Assembly: GCA_034509735.1 (NCBI GenBank)
Contig: JACGWO010000007.1
Span: 24,332,046-24,396,045, forward strand
Reading direction: 5' to 3'
From: Sesamum alatum
Taxonomy: Eukaryota; Streptophyta; Magnoliopsida; Lamiales; Pedaliaceae
Length of the DNA: 64,000 bases
The translations under genes and the position numbers were made by a program. The notes beneath the pieces were generated by a model. The model was not told the DNA's origin. It did no database searches and was given only the letters and a program-made list of their open reading frames with translations. The first letter of the stretch is position 1. Each line of letters begins with the position of its first letter. Shown piece by piece: positions 10,408-22,824 of this stretch.

Positions 10408-12476
10408 TTTAAAATCTACATTTTTAGAAAACAGCGCGCGATCAGCATAAAATAAAAGACAGTGGTTTGATAAAATTAAATGCATGGACTTTAGTCATTT
10501 AATCCTCCCACTATTTATACGAAAACACGGTACTCTCAAACGTGGTTTTCGGGAAATCCTTTCCAAGTGGGCTTGGGTTTTACGATTCGCATGGAAAAGA
10601 TCCTGTGGGAGGTATTCCATACCATTCTCGTTCCATGAGATTCCCAAGATTATTGCCTCACCCTTTCACATGATCCCGAGGACTCCAAGCGAATCATGTT
10701 AATTGGGCGTTAGACCCAACCCAATCGACCGAGCCACGGACCCACTGGTACCCCCACGACTCGTGAGACAGGTAGCAGCAGCCCGCTTTTCGTTCATGAC
10801 ATAATGCAGCTTTCTTTAAGTACAATGACGTGCCACGACTCGTGAGACCATGCTATTGACCTAAAGCAGCTTCCTCACTATGCCATGGATTGGAAGGCAT
10901 GGACAAACTCCTAGAGTTCATGTCCACTTTGTCTAGGGTCTAATATTTTGATATTGGTCCAACCAATGTGAGAGTAAGTAATGACCGAGATCTCAAATAA
11001 ATAAATATCTACACATACATCCATAATGCGTAAATAAACCATCCACAGCAGTTATACGATAAATAAACAACCCATTCATTCATCATCATAACCACATGCA
11101 AAATTAAAGCCTAGCACGCCCCTATTGGATGATCACGAGCCCGAATCCTATGCGACCCACTGAGCCCGCAGTGGATCTATGGTCAATCTAGGGTTGGTCC
11201 TATACTATTACATTAATAGTAACCCAATCATCATGCTGATGGGCCTTGGTCTCTTTTTCTCTTTCTTCACTTCATGGAAAACTCCAAGGGGGCCTCCCGT
11301 CTGGGCTCTCCATGTGGTCCTTCCTTCTTCTCCACCAATTACAAAAAATAGAAACCTCACTCCTAGTCTACTCTCATTACATATTAAAAATAGAAACCCC
11401 AGCGAAAACCCAGGGGGAGTACATAAGGAGGGAGGTAGAATGCCTTATTATTCCAAGGCAACTAGAAAGAGAGAAGGAGAAAGCAGTAAAAGAGGCACAC
11501 AGGCCCAACAGGAAATAAACCATACATCCGGTCTTAGGGCTCGCGATCATCCATTTCCATCCAACACACATAATTACATGATCCAATCATGTAATTACAA
11601 AATACCAACAACATATGATTTCCAATCATAAATATTTAAAAAAATAATAAATGAATATGTGCACAACGTGTGAAAAAATAAAACACAAATATTGGTAATA
11701 TTATTTTCTCGTTTTAGGAAAACCTTTCCTCATTATTTTAAGTAAAATAACCCCGGGATTCCAAATCCAATTTATTTTACTCCTAAAATAATGTCTTTTA
11801 GAAAATAGGCATAATTGAACCAAAAAACGATTTTTCAGAATTAATTCAAAATTAAAACTGAAAATAATTAAAGAATTAAAAGGAAAAATACTGCTAGAGT
11901 TTTGAAACCCTAGCAGCAGCAGCTGCCGCCGCCGTCGGCGGCCCGCCGGCACGCGCGCAGGCCCCTTGCCTGCGTGCGCGCGCGCCTGGCCGGCAGCACG
12001 CTGCGCGGCCTGGCATGCCGGCAGGCCGCCGCGCGCGCAGGCTCCCTTGCCTTGCGCGCGCGCTGGCCTGCTGGCTGCCGGCCGTGCCGTGCGTAGTGCG
12101 CGCGCAGACGCGCACTGGGCACGCCTGCCGGGCGCGCGCGCACGCAGACGGCTGCCCAGAGCCCGTCCGCGCGCGGACTCGCAGGCGCGCAGCCTTCCTG
12201 GCTGCGCGCGTCTGCCCTGCCGGCAGCGTGCGGCTGCGCGCGGCCAGCCCTCCCGGCTGGCCGGCTGCGTCGTTTCTCATTTTCCGTTCAATTTTTCACC
12301 CCTTTTCCCAAGAAAAATAGAAAAAAAAAATACCAACATTCAGAAATTCACACGAATTAAAAGCAATAAAATCGACATGCTTAAAATCAAGAACAATCAA
12401 GATTTAATATAAAACATGCCAATATCACGTTTCATGCTTATAACGCACATAAACCCTAGGCCTATACACCAAACCG
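10408..12476 (-). other. Copia long untranslated leader, with a CpG-rich block at about 11915-12275
   Basis: About 2.07 kb separates PBS and gag. Most of it is AT-rich and has no convincing ORF. The segment at about 11915-12275 is extremely GC-rich, made of CGCGCG, GCCGGC and CTGCCGGC-type motifs with many small inverted repeats. It is open in several frames on both strands purely because it lacks A/T stop codons; the Arg/Ala/Pro-rich translations are not proteins. Long leaders are typical of BARE-1-like elements. Confidence 0.75.
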
Positions 12477-12489
12477 GGCTCTGATACCA
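12477..12489 (-). other. Copia primer-binding site (initiator tRNA-Met)
   Basis: Minus-strand TGGTATCAGAGCC, complementary to the 3' end of plant initiator tRNA-Met, one base inside the 5' LTR boundary at 12491. Confidence 0.93.
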
Positions 12490-12490
12490 C

Positions 12491-14424
12491 TGAAAGAAAT
12501 CGGTGGATCGTCCCGGGAATTGCGCGAATGCGGAAGTGCGACAAAAATAAATTTACAAAATAAAAGGCATGCTTTTGATTGAAAAGAACACGCTCAAGGG
12601 GTGTGCCCTTGAGGTTCCCGGGCGTTCGGTGTATCTCATGATCATAAAATAAATAAAGAAATCATGGAGGCCATAGAGTTGAAAATTAAAGAGGGACGAA
12701 AAACTTAAAACGAGGCCTACCCATTGTCGTTTTCGTCTTCAACAGCTACTCGCGTTGTTCCCCGTTTTGCACCAAGACCTCGTTCTTGAGATCCTCCAAA
12801 TCGTGACACACGATCCACCCATGTATTCTTGCACGTCGTGCTAGCAACGAACAAGTATTATTTTGGAGAGGATAGATCAACCACGCGTTATGAATTAACG
12901 GGATCGATCTTCCTTAGTTCAATTGTTCCAAGAACAAAAGAACAAGAAAAATAATATTTTCTTGGTGAGAGAGAGAGAGGGGCGGACTGGAAGCTAGAGG
13001 TTTATATAGAGGAAGAGTTTAATCCTCTTTAAACTCAAACTCTAAGTAATCTAATTTGACTAGGATTTTGACCTAGTCAAAGTCCTAGTCAAACTAGTGT
13101 TTGACCTAGTCAAACGAATCCTAGCCTTTCATCTCCCCTTTCCATCTCAACCGTTGATTTTAATTTAATGGAATATTTAAATCCTATTAAATATTCCAAG
13201 AGGCTTAAAGAATAAATCTTATATAATAAATAAATATTATTATTTATTCTAAGCCCATTAAATCAACCCTTTTAATAAATCATATTTATTAATTTAATTC
13301 CCTTTATCAAATAGAAGGAATTAATTTCTCCAAGAAAATATAGGACCCGATTAAATCTAATTTAATCATTCCTTTACTCCAATATTTAATTCCAAATTAA
13401 ATACTAAGTGTGTGTGGATAGTGTGTGACTCTTTAGGTTCACCAATCAGCTAGACTTGGTTGGATTTCTAGAATCCGTCCGTTACCATGGGTGGCCATCT
13501 AGCAACGGTCCATGGCACTAGAGACTAGGTGAAATATTCGGGGATGAACATTTAGGCTCTAACAGTACACTTGTCCTTCTGTCTTCGGTCTCATCACTTA
13601 GAGTCTAGGGCACGGAAAAAGCAGGTACCCATTTTGGACCTAAGTGTCGGTCTGTCCTTACTAAACGCCGCAAGGAAAACCTTTCCCCTCTGTTCAGTCA
13701 CTGTGGCCACAGATTTCAGGGACAAGACATAGAGCATACATGAGACTCAACTGTCAATACCTTTTGACAGGAGACAGATCCTTTCTTGGAAACTACTGTC
13801 ACTTTGTGCACCCGAGCTGCACTAGACATGGCTTATGACTACTCAACAATATTTTGGCAATCTCTCACCATATCTAAGATACAGACCTGACGCACAGGTA
13901 AACTCAGCAGTTCCTCAAGTCAAAGGACTTGGCCTGTACTGTTGGAACCGGGAATACACGTCATACCTTGCTGACCATACTCAAGGTCCTCCGTAAGACG
14001 GTTCCCGCGAGTCACCTCAGTCAGCTGCTTCCTAGCATGCTGACCCACTACCACTGCTTAGACGACCTTCGTCACCTATCGATGAAACACGACAGCAGAT
14101 GCTTAGTGCAAGTCTCAAAGGGAATCCCGGTACCCATTTTCGGGATTCCTTGACTTGGAGATTTCCGGACTGATTCGGTGAGACTGATTTCATGGACCTA
14201 CCTCCAAGCGTAGTCCCAATCCCCGAAATCGTTACTCAGTCCGTGGGCTTTGTTTGCGTAGTGAACAAAAATGTAAATGCAGATATAAGTGAACGTAAAC
14301 AAAGTATTGCCATATGAATTTTCACTTCTTTATTCATAAATGTTTTATCAAATACCAAAGAATTGTCTAGACATAGGTTACATATTCCTGCCAAAATTGG
14401 CTTACATTGTCACCTATTCTAACA
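12491..14424 (-). repeat. Copia 5' LTR (right copy, 1934 bp)
   Basis: Same termini as the left LTR. The main differences are absence of the GA/GT-rich segment of about 66 bp and a duplicated stretch of about 12 bp near 13079-13091 (AAGTCCTAGTCA); otherwise only scattered substitutions. A TATA box (TATATAAA on the minus strand) lies at about 13001-13009. Confidence 0.95.
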
Positions 14425-14429
14425 ACGAC
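14425..14429. other. Right target-site duplication of the copia element (ACGAC)
   Basis: Identical to 4353-4357 and followed by the continuing Gypsy-A gag (GATAATAGGATGGAAC). Confidence 0.95.
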
Positions 14430-15056
14430 GATAATAGGATGGAACAAACCTCCTCCTCATGATTGCTCTCATCTCTTCCCATGTTGTGATAGGACGTTCA
14501 CCATTCCTAATCCTTTCCTTTTGCATCTGATCCCACCAAACAAGAGCATAATCGGTAAACTCAAGGGCTGCGAGTTTGACCTTTTTACTCTCCGAGTAGT
14601 TGTGGCATGAAAAGATTTGCTCAACACGCATCTCCCATTCCAAATAGGCTTCGGGATCACTCTTTCCTTTAAATGAAGGAATTGTGACCTTATCTCCTCC
14701 TAGGCCACCATCTTCATCTCTAGCCGTCTCGATCTATCTCTTAGTCTATTCACTCCCCTTGGCCGGATGTCCTCATATTCATCTTCACCACTTTGATCCT
14801 CCAAATACTCATTATGAACATGATGTTGAGGCCGTGGATTGAGAGTTTGTCTTTGATTTGTAGCTTTTGGACCAGCGACTTGATCCTCTACTTGATCCAA
14901 TCTTTCATGAAGCCCTTCCAACTTACGGTCAATCAACTTCTCAAGGTGGCTCACCAAGGCTCGCATATGGAATGCATCGACTCCACCTTGTAGTGTTTCT
15001 CCCGAGTTGTTGTCATCACTTCCGTCAACAACTCCTTTATCTCGATTTTCTGTCAT
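14430..15056 (-). pseudogene. Gypsy-A gag, N-terminal part
   Basis: The ATG at 15056 opens MTENRDKGVVDGSDDNNSGE, a weakly conserved Gag N-terminus. This is followed by LVSHLEKLIDRKLEGLHERL and, in a second frame (14643-14430), WEMRVEQIFSCHNYSESKKV, LAALEFTDYALVWWDQMQ and WEEMRAIMRRRFVPSYYRR. The last block is the retrotransposon Gag core. The frame change near 14700 reflects an indel relative to Gypsy-B. The coding sequence is interrupted at 14429 by the copia insertion and resumes at 4352. Confidence 0.88.
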
Positions 15057-15682
15057 TTAATAAAATTATAGGAATCTCACCAAATCCTTGCCACACTTTT
15101 TTTTTTCTCTCTTTTATTTTTCCACTCGTGTTTCACTCCTCACTTAATAAGCTCACAACTCTTGACTCTCAATGATAGTCTCACTACACTCAACACTCTC
15201 TAATCTAAAACTTATGAAACTCGATGCTTTTATCTAGCGACTCAAAAACAAATGCCAATTATTTCCTCAACCAAGTATGTGTAGATGGACGATTCAAACT
15301 TACCCGTAGCAAGAGAATGGTCTAAAGAAGCTAGGTAAAACTTTGGAAATCAAGATCGGTTGGCGTACAAGGATAATAGCAAAGTATAGCTAGGAAACAA
15401 CAACACAATCTGATTTTTCTTTCTTTTGTTTTTTTTTCCTTTCAACTGGCCCCTTTTTTTCACTTTTGTACTCTTTTTTTGGCCTTCTTTTGTTTTTTTT
15501 TTGAACGAATTTTTCTTCTTTTTTGTTTGCTGCTCGTTTGTTTTTTTTTTTTTCGAGTTTTTCTCTTTTTTTTTTGTTTTCTTTTGTAGAGATAAAACTA
15601 AAGATAACAATAGGGTAGGGAAGCTTGGTGGTGTAAGATAAAAGATAGGTTGAATTTGGGGTAACCTACCATGTCAACCGAA
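15057..15682 (-). other. Gypsy-A leader between PBS and gag
   Basis: An untranslated leader of about 626 bp. On the plus strand 15415-15590 is T-rich, with runs of 8-12 T interrupted by CTTTT, matching the A-rich leader of Gypsy-B at 60645-60810. Lys/Asn-rich or Phe-rich frames here are low complexity. One copy of the ACACGAGTGGAAAAATAAAA motif is present (three in Gypsy-B). Confidence 0.8.
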
Positions 15683-15695
15683 GGCTCTGATACCA
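15683..15695 (-). other. Gypsy-A primer-binding site (initiator tRNA-Met)
   Basis: Minus-strand TGGTATCAGAGCC, two bases inside the LTR end at 15698. Confidence 0.93.
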
Positions 15696-15697
15696 CA

Positions 15698-16527
15698 TGA
15701 TATGGTATTGACCATGGGTGGCCCGATCTTCACGACGTAGGCTTGAAATGGATGAAGAGGTCCGTGACCTGAGGAATGCAAATAGCCAACCAACGTTATT
15801 GGAACGTGACCTGCTACTTAGAACATTCAACCAACCACGAGCACGAGTAAACCAATCCACACAACGACACACTTGGGTCGAGCACGAATTGGCGGCTTTG
15901 TGAATTTGAATCACCAACCTAATATGCTAGATTGACAAAGCAAGATTTCACTAAAGCTGAAAATAGGATATAAACTCTCCAAAATATGAGAACTCTCTCA
16001 ATATTTCTTAAACTTGGATATCTTCTTGGTTGTTCCCGTTTGCATGCTGATACATGCCTTTTATAGGCCTAAAACACTTCCAAATTGACCACACATATCC
16101 CCAAGTGACTCCTTGGTGGATGTACATTCAATAATTAGTCAAAACATGACTAAAAACTATGCATTCTTGGTCAAAAACGAGTAAAAGTTATGATCTTCCA
16201 TGTGAATCCGAAAATTGGTGCATTGTATGTGATAAATGCACTTTGAATGTAATTAAGAAGTCTTCTTTGACCACTTGGCTGCACTTGGACAAATTTGGGC
16301 TCTTATTATGGGCTTCCTTGGGCTTGAATTATTGAAATTAAGCACTCATGTTGGGCCTCCAATTGTGACTTGATCCCATTAGCAAATATTAAGTTGGATT
16401 GGGCTTGAATTGCTTCTTGCATTCTCTTCAACCTTCCCTTGTCATTGGCCCACTTCCAATGGTTAGGGCTTGCTGCAATTCATCTTGAATGTCTTTAGCT
16501 CGTTGGAAGGCCTCGGTGTTCTCATCA
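15698..16527 (-). repeat. Gypsy-A 5' LTR (830 bp)
   Basis: On the minus strand it runs from TGATGAGAACACCGAGG (16527) to ATACCATATCA (15698). It is homologous along its length to the solo LTR at 52799-53628 and the Gypsy-B LTR at 59706-60529. A TATA box (TATAAAAGG, minus strand) sits at 16057-16065. Satellite starts immediately at 16528. Confidence 0.93.
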
Positions 16528-18897
16528 GTTTCCTACGATTGTGTTGAGTTTTAGGCATGTATCCTCTTATACAATTGATTATGAAGTGCATTAGTGTCTA
16601 AACTTGTTTAAAGGAGTTTGTCGTTGCGCAAAGGTACAAAGCTGAGACCATGGCTCGAAAGAGTGTTCTAGATGTAGTCCTAGTGCATTTTTATGTTGAA
16701 TAAGATGGAGTCCTAGTCGTATAATCGAAGAGTGGCTTTAATATTGATTATTAGAGTCAATACGAATATATTTATAGCCAGAATGAGTCATCTATCAGTC
16801 AATGATAAGGACTGAAAACACAAGGTGTTTCCTACGATTGTATTGAGTATTAGGCATGTATCAAGACGTATGATTGATTATGAAAGTTCTCCAAGCCCTC
16901 GATATGGCAAAGATAAAAGTGCATTAGTGTCTAAACTTGTTTAAAGGAGTTTGTCTTTGCGCAAAGGTACCAAGATGAGTCCATGGCTCAAAAGAGTGTT
17001 CTAGATGTAGTCCTAGTGCATTTTAATGTTGAATAACATGGAGTCCTAGTCATACAATAAAATAATGACTTTAATATTGATTATTAGTGTCAATGCGAAT
17101 ATATTTTATAGCCAAAAATGAGTCATCTATCATTCAATGATAAGGACTGAAAACACAAGGTGTTTCCTAGGATTGTGTTGAGTATTTGGCATCTATCCGG
17201 ACGTACAATTGATTATGAAGATTCTCCAAGCCCTCGATATGGCAAAGATAAAAGTGCATTAGTGTCTAAACTTGTTTAAAGGAGTTTGTCATTGCGCAAA
17301 GGTACAAAGTTGAGTCCATGGCTCAAAAGAGTGTTCTAAATGTAGTCCTAGTGCATTTTTATGTTGAATAAGATAGCGTCCCAGTCGTATAATCAAACAA
17401 GGGCTTTGATATTGATTATTAGAGTCAATACGAATATATTTATAGCAAAAGAAAGAGTCATCTATCATTCAATGATAAAGACTGATAACACAAGGTGTTT
17501 CCTACGATTGTGTTGAGTATTAGGCATGTATCCAGACGTACGATTGATTATGAAAGCTCTGCAAGCCCTCGATATGGCAAAGATAAAAGTGCATTAGTGT
17601 CTAAACTCTTTTAAAGGAGTTTGTCGTTGCGCAAAGGTACAAAGCTGAGTCCATTGCCCGAAAGAGTGTTCTAGATGTAGTCCTAATGCATTTTTATGTT
17701 GAATAAGATGGGGTCCGAGTCATATAATCAGAGAGTGGCTTTAGTATTTATTATTAGAGTCAATACGAATATATTTATAGCAAAAAAAGAGTCATCTATC
17801 AGTTAATGATAAGTACTGAAAGCACAAGGTGCTTCCTACAATTGTGTTGAGTATTAGGCATGTATCCAGACGTACGATTGATTATACAGGTTCTCCAAGC
17901 CCTCGATATGGCAAAGATAAAAGTGCATTAGTGTCTAAACTTGTTTAAAGGAGTTTGTCGTTGCGTAAAGGTACAAAGCTGAGTCCATGACTCAAAAGAG
18001 TGTTCTAGATGTAGTCCTAATGCATTTTAATGTTGAATAACATGGAGTCCTAGTCATATAATCGAAGAATGGCTTTAATATTTATTAGTGTCTAAATTTG
18101 TTTGAAAGGAGTTTGTCTTTGCGCAAAGGTACAAAGATGAGTCCATTGTTCAAAAGAATGTTATAGATGTAGTCTTAGTGCATCTTAATGTTGAATAAGA
18201 TGGAGTCGTAGTCATATAATCGAAGAATGACTTTAATATTGATTATTAATGCCAATATGAATATATTTATAGCCAAAAATGAATCATCTATCTGTCAATG
18301 ATAAGGATAGAAAGCACAAGGTGTTTCCTATGACTGTGTTGAGTATTAGGCATGTATCCAGACGTACGATTGATTATGAAGGTTCTGCGAGCCTTCGATA
18401 TTTTAAAGATAAAAGTGCATTAGTGTCTAAACATGTTTAAAGGAGTTTGTCGTTGCACAAAGGTACAAAAGCTGAGTCCATTGCTCGAAAGAGTGTTCTA
18501 GATTTAGTCCTAGTGCATTTTTATGTTTAATAAGATGGGGTCCGAGTCACATAATCAGAGAGTGGCTTTAATATTTATTATTAGAGTCAATATGAATATA
18601 TTTATAGCAAAAAATGAGTCATCTATCAGTCAATGATAAGTACTGAAAGCACAAGGTGTTTCCTAGGATTGTGTTGAGTATTAGGCATGTATCCGGACGT
18701 GCATTAGTGTCTAAATTTGTTTGAAAGGAATTTGTCTTTGCGCAAACGTACAAAGATGAGTCCATTGCTCAAAAGAATGTTATAGATGTAGTCCTAGTGC
18801 ATTTTAATGTTGAATAAGATGGAGTCCTAGTCATACAATCGAAGAATGACTTTAATATTGATTATAAATGTCAATACGAATATATTTATAGCGAAAA
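16528..18897 (+). repeat. Satellite array, irregular monomers
   Basis: About 330-bp monomers with scattered deletions; for example the first unit lacks the segment between GATTATGAAG and TGCATTAGTG, and others near 18080 and 18700 are shortened. No higher-order period is visible to the left of 18898. No genes. Confidence 0.93.
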
Positions 18898-21800
18898 ATG
18901 AGTTATCAATCAGTCAATGATAAGGACAGAAAACACAAGGTGTTTCCTATGACTGTGTTGAGTATTAGGCATGTATCCGGACGTACAATTGATTATCAAG
19001 GTTCTCCAAGCCCTCGATATGAAAAAGATAAAAGTGCATTAGTGTCTAAACTTGTTTAAAGGAGTTTGTCGTTGCACAAAGGTACAAAGCTGAGACCATG
19101 GCTCGAAAGAGTGTTCTAGATGTAGTCCTAGTGTATTTTTATGTTGAATAAGATGGAGTCCTAGTCATATAATCGAAGAGTGGCTTTAATATTGATTATA
19201 AGAGTCAATACGAATATATTTATAGCCAGAATGAGTCATCTATCATTGATAAGGACTGAAAACCCAAGGTGTTTCCTACGATTGTGTTGAGTATTAGGCA
19301 TCTATCAGGACTTACGATTGATTATGAAGGTTCTCCAAACCCTCGATATGGCAAAGATAAAAGTGCATGAGTGTCTAAATTTGTTTAAAGGAGTTTGTCA
19401 TTGCGCAAAGGTACAAAGATGAGTCCATGGCTCAAAAGAGTATCCTAGATGTAGTCCTAATGCATTTTAATGTTGAATAACATGGAGTCCTAGTCATATA
19501 ATCGAAGAATGGCTTTAATATTAATTATTAGTGTCAATACGAACACATTTATTGCCAAAAATGAGTCATCTATCAGTCAATGATAAGGACTGAAAGCACA
19601 AGGTCTTTCCTATGATTGTATTGAGTATTAGGCATGTATCTGGACGTACGATTGATTATAAAGGTTCTCCAAGGCCTCGATGAGTCCATTGCTCAAAAGA
19701 GTGTTGTAGATGTAGTCGTAGTGCATTTTAATGTTGAATAAGATGGAGTCCAGTGATATAATCGAAGAATGACTTTAATATTGATTATTAGTGTCAATAC
19801 GATTATATTTATAACAAAAAATGAGTCATCTATCAGTCAATGATAAGCATTGAAAGCACAAGGTGTTTCGTATGATTGTGTTGAGTATTAGGCATGTACC
19901 CAGACGTACGATTGATTATCAAGGTTCTCCAAGCCCTCGATATGGCAAAGATAAAAGTGCATTAGTGTCTAATTTGTTTAAAGGAGTTTGTCTTTGGGCA
20001 AAGGTACAAAGATGAGTCCATTGCTCAAAAGAGTGTTGTAGATGTAGTCGTAGTGCATTTTAATGTTGAATAAGATGGAGTTCTAGTAAAAATCGAAGAA
20101 TGAATTTAATATTGATTATTAGTGTCAATACGAATATATTTAAAGCCAAAAATGAGTCATCTATCAGCCAATGATAAGGACTGAAAGCACAATGTATTTT
20201 CTATGATTGTGTTGAGTATTAGGCAAGTATCGGGACGTACGATTGATTATGAAGGTTCTCCAAAACCTCGATATGGCAAAGATAAAAGTGCATTAGTGTG
20301 TAAACTCGTTTAAAGGATTTTGTCGTTGCGCAAAGGTACAGAGCTGAGTCCATGGCTGGAAACAGTGTACTAGATGTAGTCCTAGTGCATTTTTATATTG
20401 AATAAGATGCAGTCGTAGTCGTATAATCGAAGAATGGCTTTAATATTGATTATTAGAGTCAATACAAATATATTTATAGACAAAAATGAGTTATCTATCA
20501 GTCAATGATAAGGACAGAAAACATAAGGTGTTTCCTATGACTGTGTTGAGTATTAGGCATGTATCCGGACGTACAATTGATTATCAAGGTTCTCCAAGCC
20601 CTCGATATGGAAAAGATAAAAGTGCATTAGTGTCTAAACTTGTTCAAAGGAGTTTTTCGTTGCACTAAGGTACAAAGCTGAGACCATGGCTCGAAAGACT
20701 GTTCTAGATGTAGTCCTATTGTATTTTTATGTTGAATAAGATGGAGTCCTAGTCGTATAATCGAAGAGTGGCTTTAATATTGATTATAAGAGTCAATAGG
20801 AATATATTTATAGCCAGAATGAGTCATCTATCATTGATAAGGACTGAAAACCCAAGGTGTTTCCTACGATTGTGTTGAGTATTAGGCATCTATCAGGACT
20901 TACGATTGATTATGAAGGTTCTCCAAACCCTCGATATGGGAAAGATAAAAGTGCATGAGTGTCTAAATTTGTTTAAAGGAGTTTGTCCTTGCGCAAAGGT
21001 ACAAAGATGAGTCCATGGCTCAAAAGAGTGTTCTAGATGTAGTCCTAATGCATTTTAATGTTGAATAACATGGAGTCCTAGTCATATAATCGTAGAATGG
21101 CTTTAATATTGATTATTAGTGTCAATACGAACACATTTATTGCAAAAAATGAGTCATCTATCAGTCAATGATAAGGACTGAAAGCACAAGGTCTTTCCTA
21201 TGATTGTATTGAGTATTAGGCATGTATCTGGACGTACGATTGATTATAAAGGTTCTCCAAGGCCTCGATGAGTCCATTGCTCAAAAGAGTGTTGTAGATG
21301 TAGTCGTAGTGCATTTTAATGTTGAATAAGATGGAGTCCAGTGATATAATCGAAGAATGACTTTAATATTGATTATTAGTGTCAATACGATTATATTTAT
21401 AACAAAAAATGAGTCATCTATCAGTCAATGATAAGCATTGAAAGCACAAGGTGTTTCGTATGATTGTGTTGAGTACTAGGCATGTACCCAGACGTACGAT
21501 TGATTATCAAGGTTCTCCAAGCCCTCGATATGGCAAAGATAAAAGTGCATTAGTGTCTAATTTGTTTAAAGGAGTTTGTCTTTGGGCAAAGGTACAAAGA
21601 TGAGTCCATTGCTCAAAAGAGTGTTGTAGATGTAGTCGTAGTGCATTTTAATGTTGAATAAGATGGAGTTCTAGTAAAAATCGAAGAATGAAATTTAATA
21701 TTGATTATTAGTGTCAATACGAATATATTTAAAGCCAAAAAATGAGTCATCTATCAGCCAATGATAAGGACTGAAAGCACAAAATGTATTTTCTATGATT

Positions 21801-22824
21801 GTGTTGAGTATTAGGCAAGTATCGGGACGTACGATTGATTATGAAGGTTCTCCAAAACCTCGATATGGCAAAGATAAAAGTGCATTAGTGTGTAAACTCG
21901 TTTAAAGGATTTTGTCGTTGCGCAAAGGTACAGAGCTGAGTCCTTGGCTGGAAACAGTGTACTAGATGTAGTCCTAGTGCATTTTTATATTGAATAAGAT
22001 GCAGTCGTAGTCGTATAATCGAAGAATGGCTTTAATATTGATTATTAGAGTCAATACAAATATATTTATAGACAAAAATGAGTTATCTATCAGTCAATGA
22101 TAAGGACAGAAAACATAAGGTGTTTCCTATGACTGTGTTGAGTATTAGGCATGTATCCAGACGTACAATTGATTATCAAGGTTCTCCAAGCCGTCGATAT
22201 GGAAAAGATAAAAGTGCATTAGTGTCTAAACTTGTTCAAAGGAGTTTTTTCGTTGCACTAAGGTACAAAGCTGAGACCATGGCTCGAAAGACTGTTCTAG
22301 ATGTAGTCCTATTGTATTTTTATGTTAAATAAGATGGAGTCCTAGTCGTATAATCGAAGAGTGGCTTTAATATTGATTATAAGAGTCAATACGAATATAT
22401 TTATAGCCAGAATGAGTCATCTATCATTGATAAGGACTGAAAACCCAAGGTGTTTCCTACGATTGTGTTTGAGTATTAGGCATCTATCAGGACTTACGAT
22501 TGATTATGAAGGTTCTCCAAACCCTCGATATGGGAAAGATAAAAGTGTCTAAATTTGTTTAAAGGAGTTTGTCCTTGCGCAAAGGTACAAAGATGAGTCC
22601 ATGGCTCAAAAGAGTGTTCTAGATGTAGTCCTAATGCATTTTAATGTTGAAATAACATGGAGTCCTAGTCATATAAATCGTAGAATGGCTTTAATATTGA
22701 TTATTAGTGTCAATACGAACACATTTATTGCCAAAAATGAGTCATCTATCAGTCAATGATAAGGACTGAAAGCACAAGGTCTTTCTTATGATTGTATTGA
22801 GTATTAGGCATGTATCTGGACGTA
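18898..22824 (+). repeat. Satellite five-monomer higher-order repeat (period about 1.59 kb)
   Basis: A diagnostic monomer start (GAGTTATC...GATAAGGACAGAAAACA) recurs at about 18898, 20488 and 22080, a period of about 1590 bp. The five monomers are distinguishable: one has GAGTTATC; one lacks CAGTCA (CATCTATCATTGATAAGG); one is shortened to about 260 bp by a deletion joining GGCCTCGAT to GAGTCCATTGC; one has GATAAGCATTGAAAGC; one has AGCCAATG and CACAATGTATTTTC. Copies are near-identical. The third copy passes directly into the twelve-mer array. Confidence 0.88.

Larger units (their letters stand above)
4358..14424 (-). mobile_element. Complete Ty1/copia LTR retrotransposon nested in Gypsy-A gag
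   Basis: A 10.07-kb element with two near-identical LTRs (4358-6345 and 12491-14424), TG/CA ends, a 5-bp target duplication, PBS, PPT and a gag-pol region in copia order (Gag, PR, IN, RT, RH). Read on the minus strand: 5' LTR, PBS, leader of about 2 kb, gag, pol, PPT, 3' LTR. LTRs near 2 kb and a long leader resemble the BARE-1/Angela type within the Tork-related copia group; the lineage is my inference. Gag-Pol is interrupted by one visible frameshift near 10085, so this copy is probably non-autonomous but could have been mobilised recently. Confidence 0.95.
1926..16527 (-). mobile_element. Gypsy-A: Ty3/gypsy LTR retrotransposon, 3'-truncated, split by a copia insertion
   Basis: Read on the minus strand the order is 5' LTR (16527-15698), initiator-Met PBS (15695-15683), leader, gag (15056 down to 14430, then 4352 down to about 3886), protease and reverse transcriptase (3885 down to about 2236), and the start of RNase H (2235-1926). 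There is no integrase and no 3' LTR: satellite resumes directly at 1925. The order PR-RT-RH and the family motifs identify Ty3/gypsy. The gag sequence and iMet primer fit a chromovirus-type element, possibly CRM-like, but the integrase C-terminus that would decide this is missing. Gypsy-B at 59706 is a second copy of the same family and served as the reference for the breaks described below. Confidence 0.9.

Noticed and set aside
11894..12412. Several overlapping Arg/Ala/Pro-rich open frames on both strands
   Set aside because: Product of extreme GC content (no stop codons) in the copia leader. Open in many frames at once and low complexity.
12477..12489. tRNA gene suggested by TGGTATCAGAGCC (also 15683 and 60532)
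   Set aside because: Only the complement of a tRNA 3' end, directly next to LTRs; these are primer-binding sites.
15350..15641. Lys-rich and Phe-rich open frames in the gypsy leaders (also 60531-60839)
   Set aside because: Homopolymer A/T tracts in untranslated leader.
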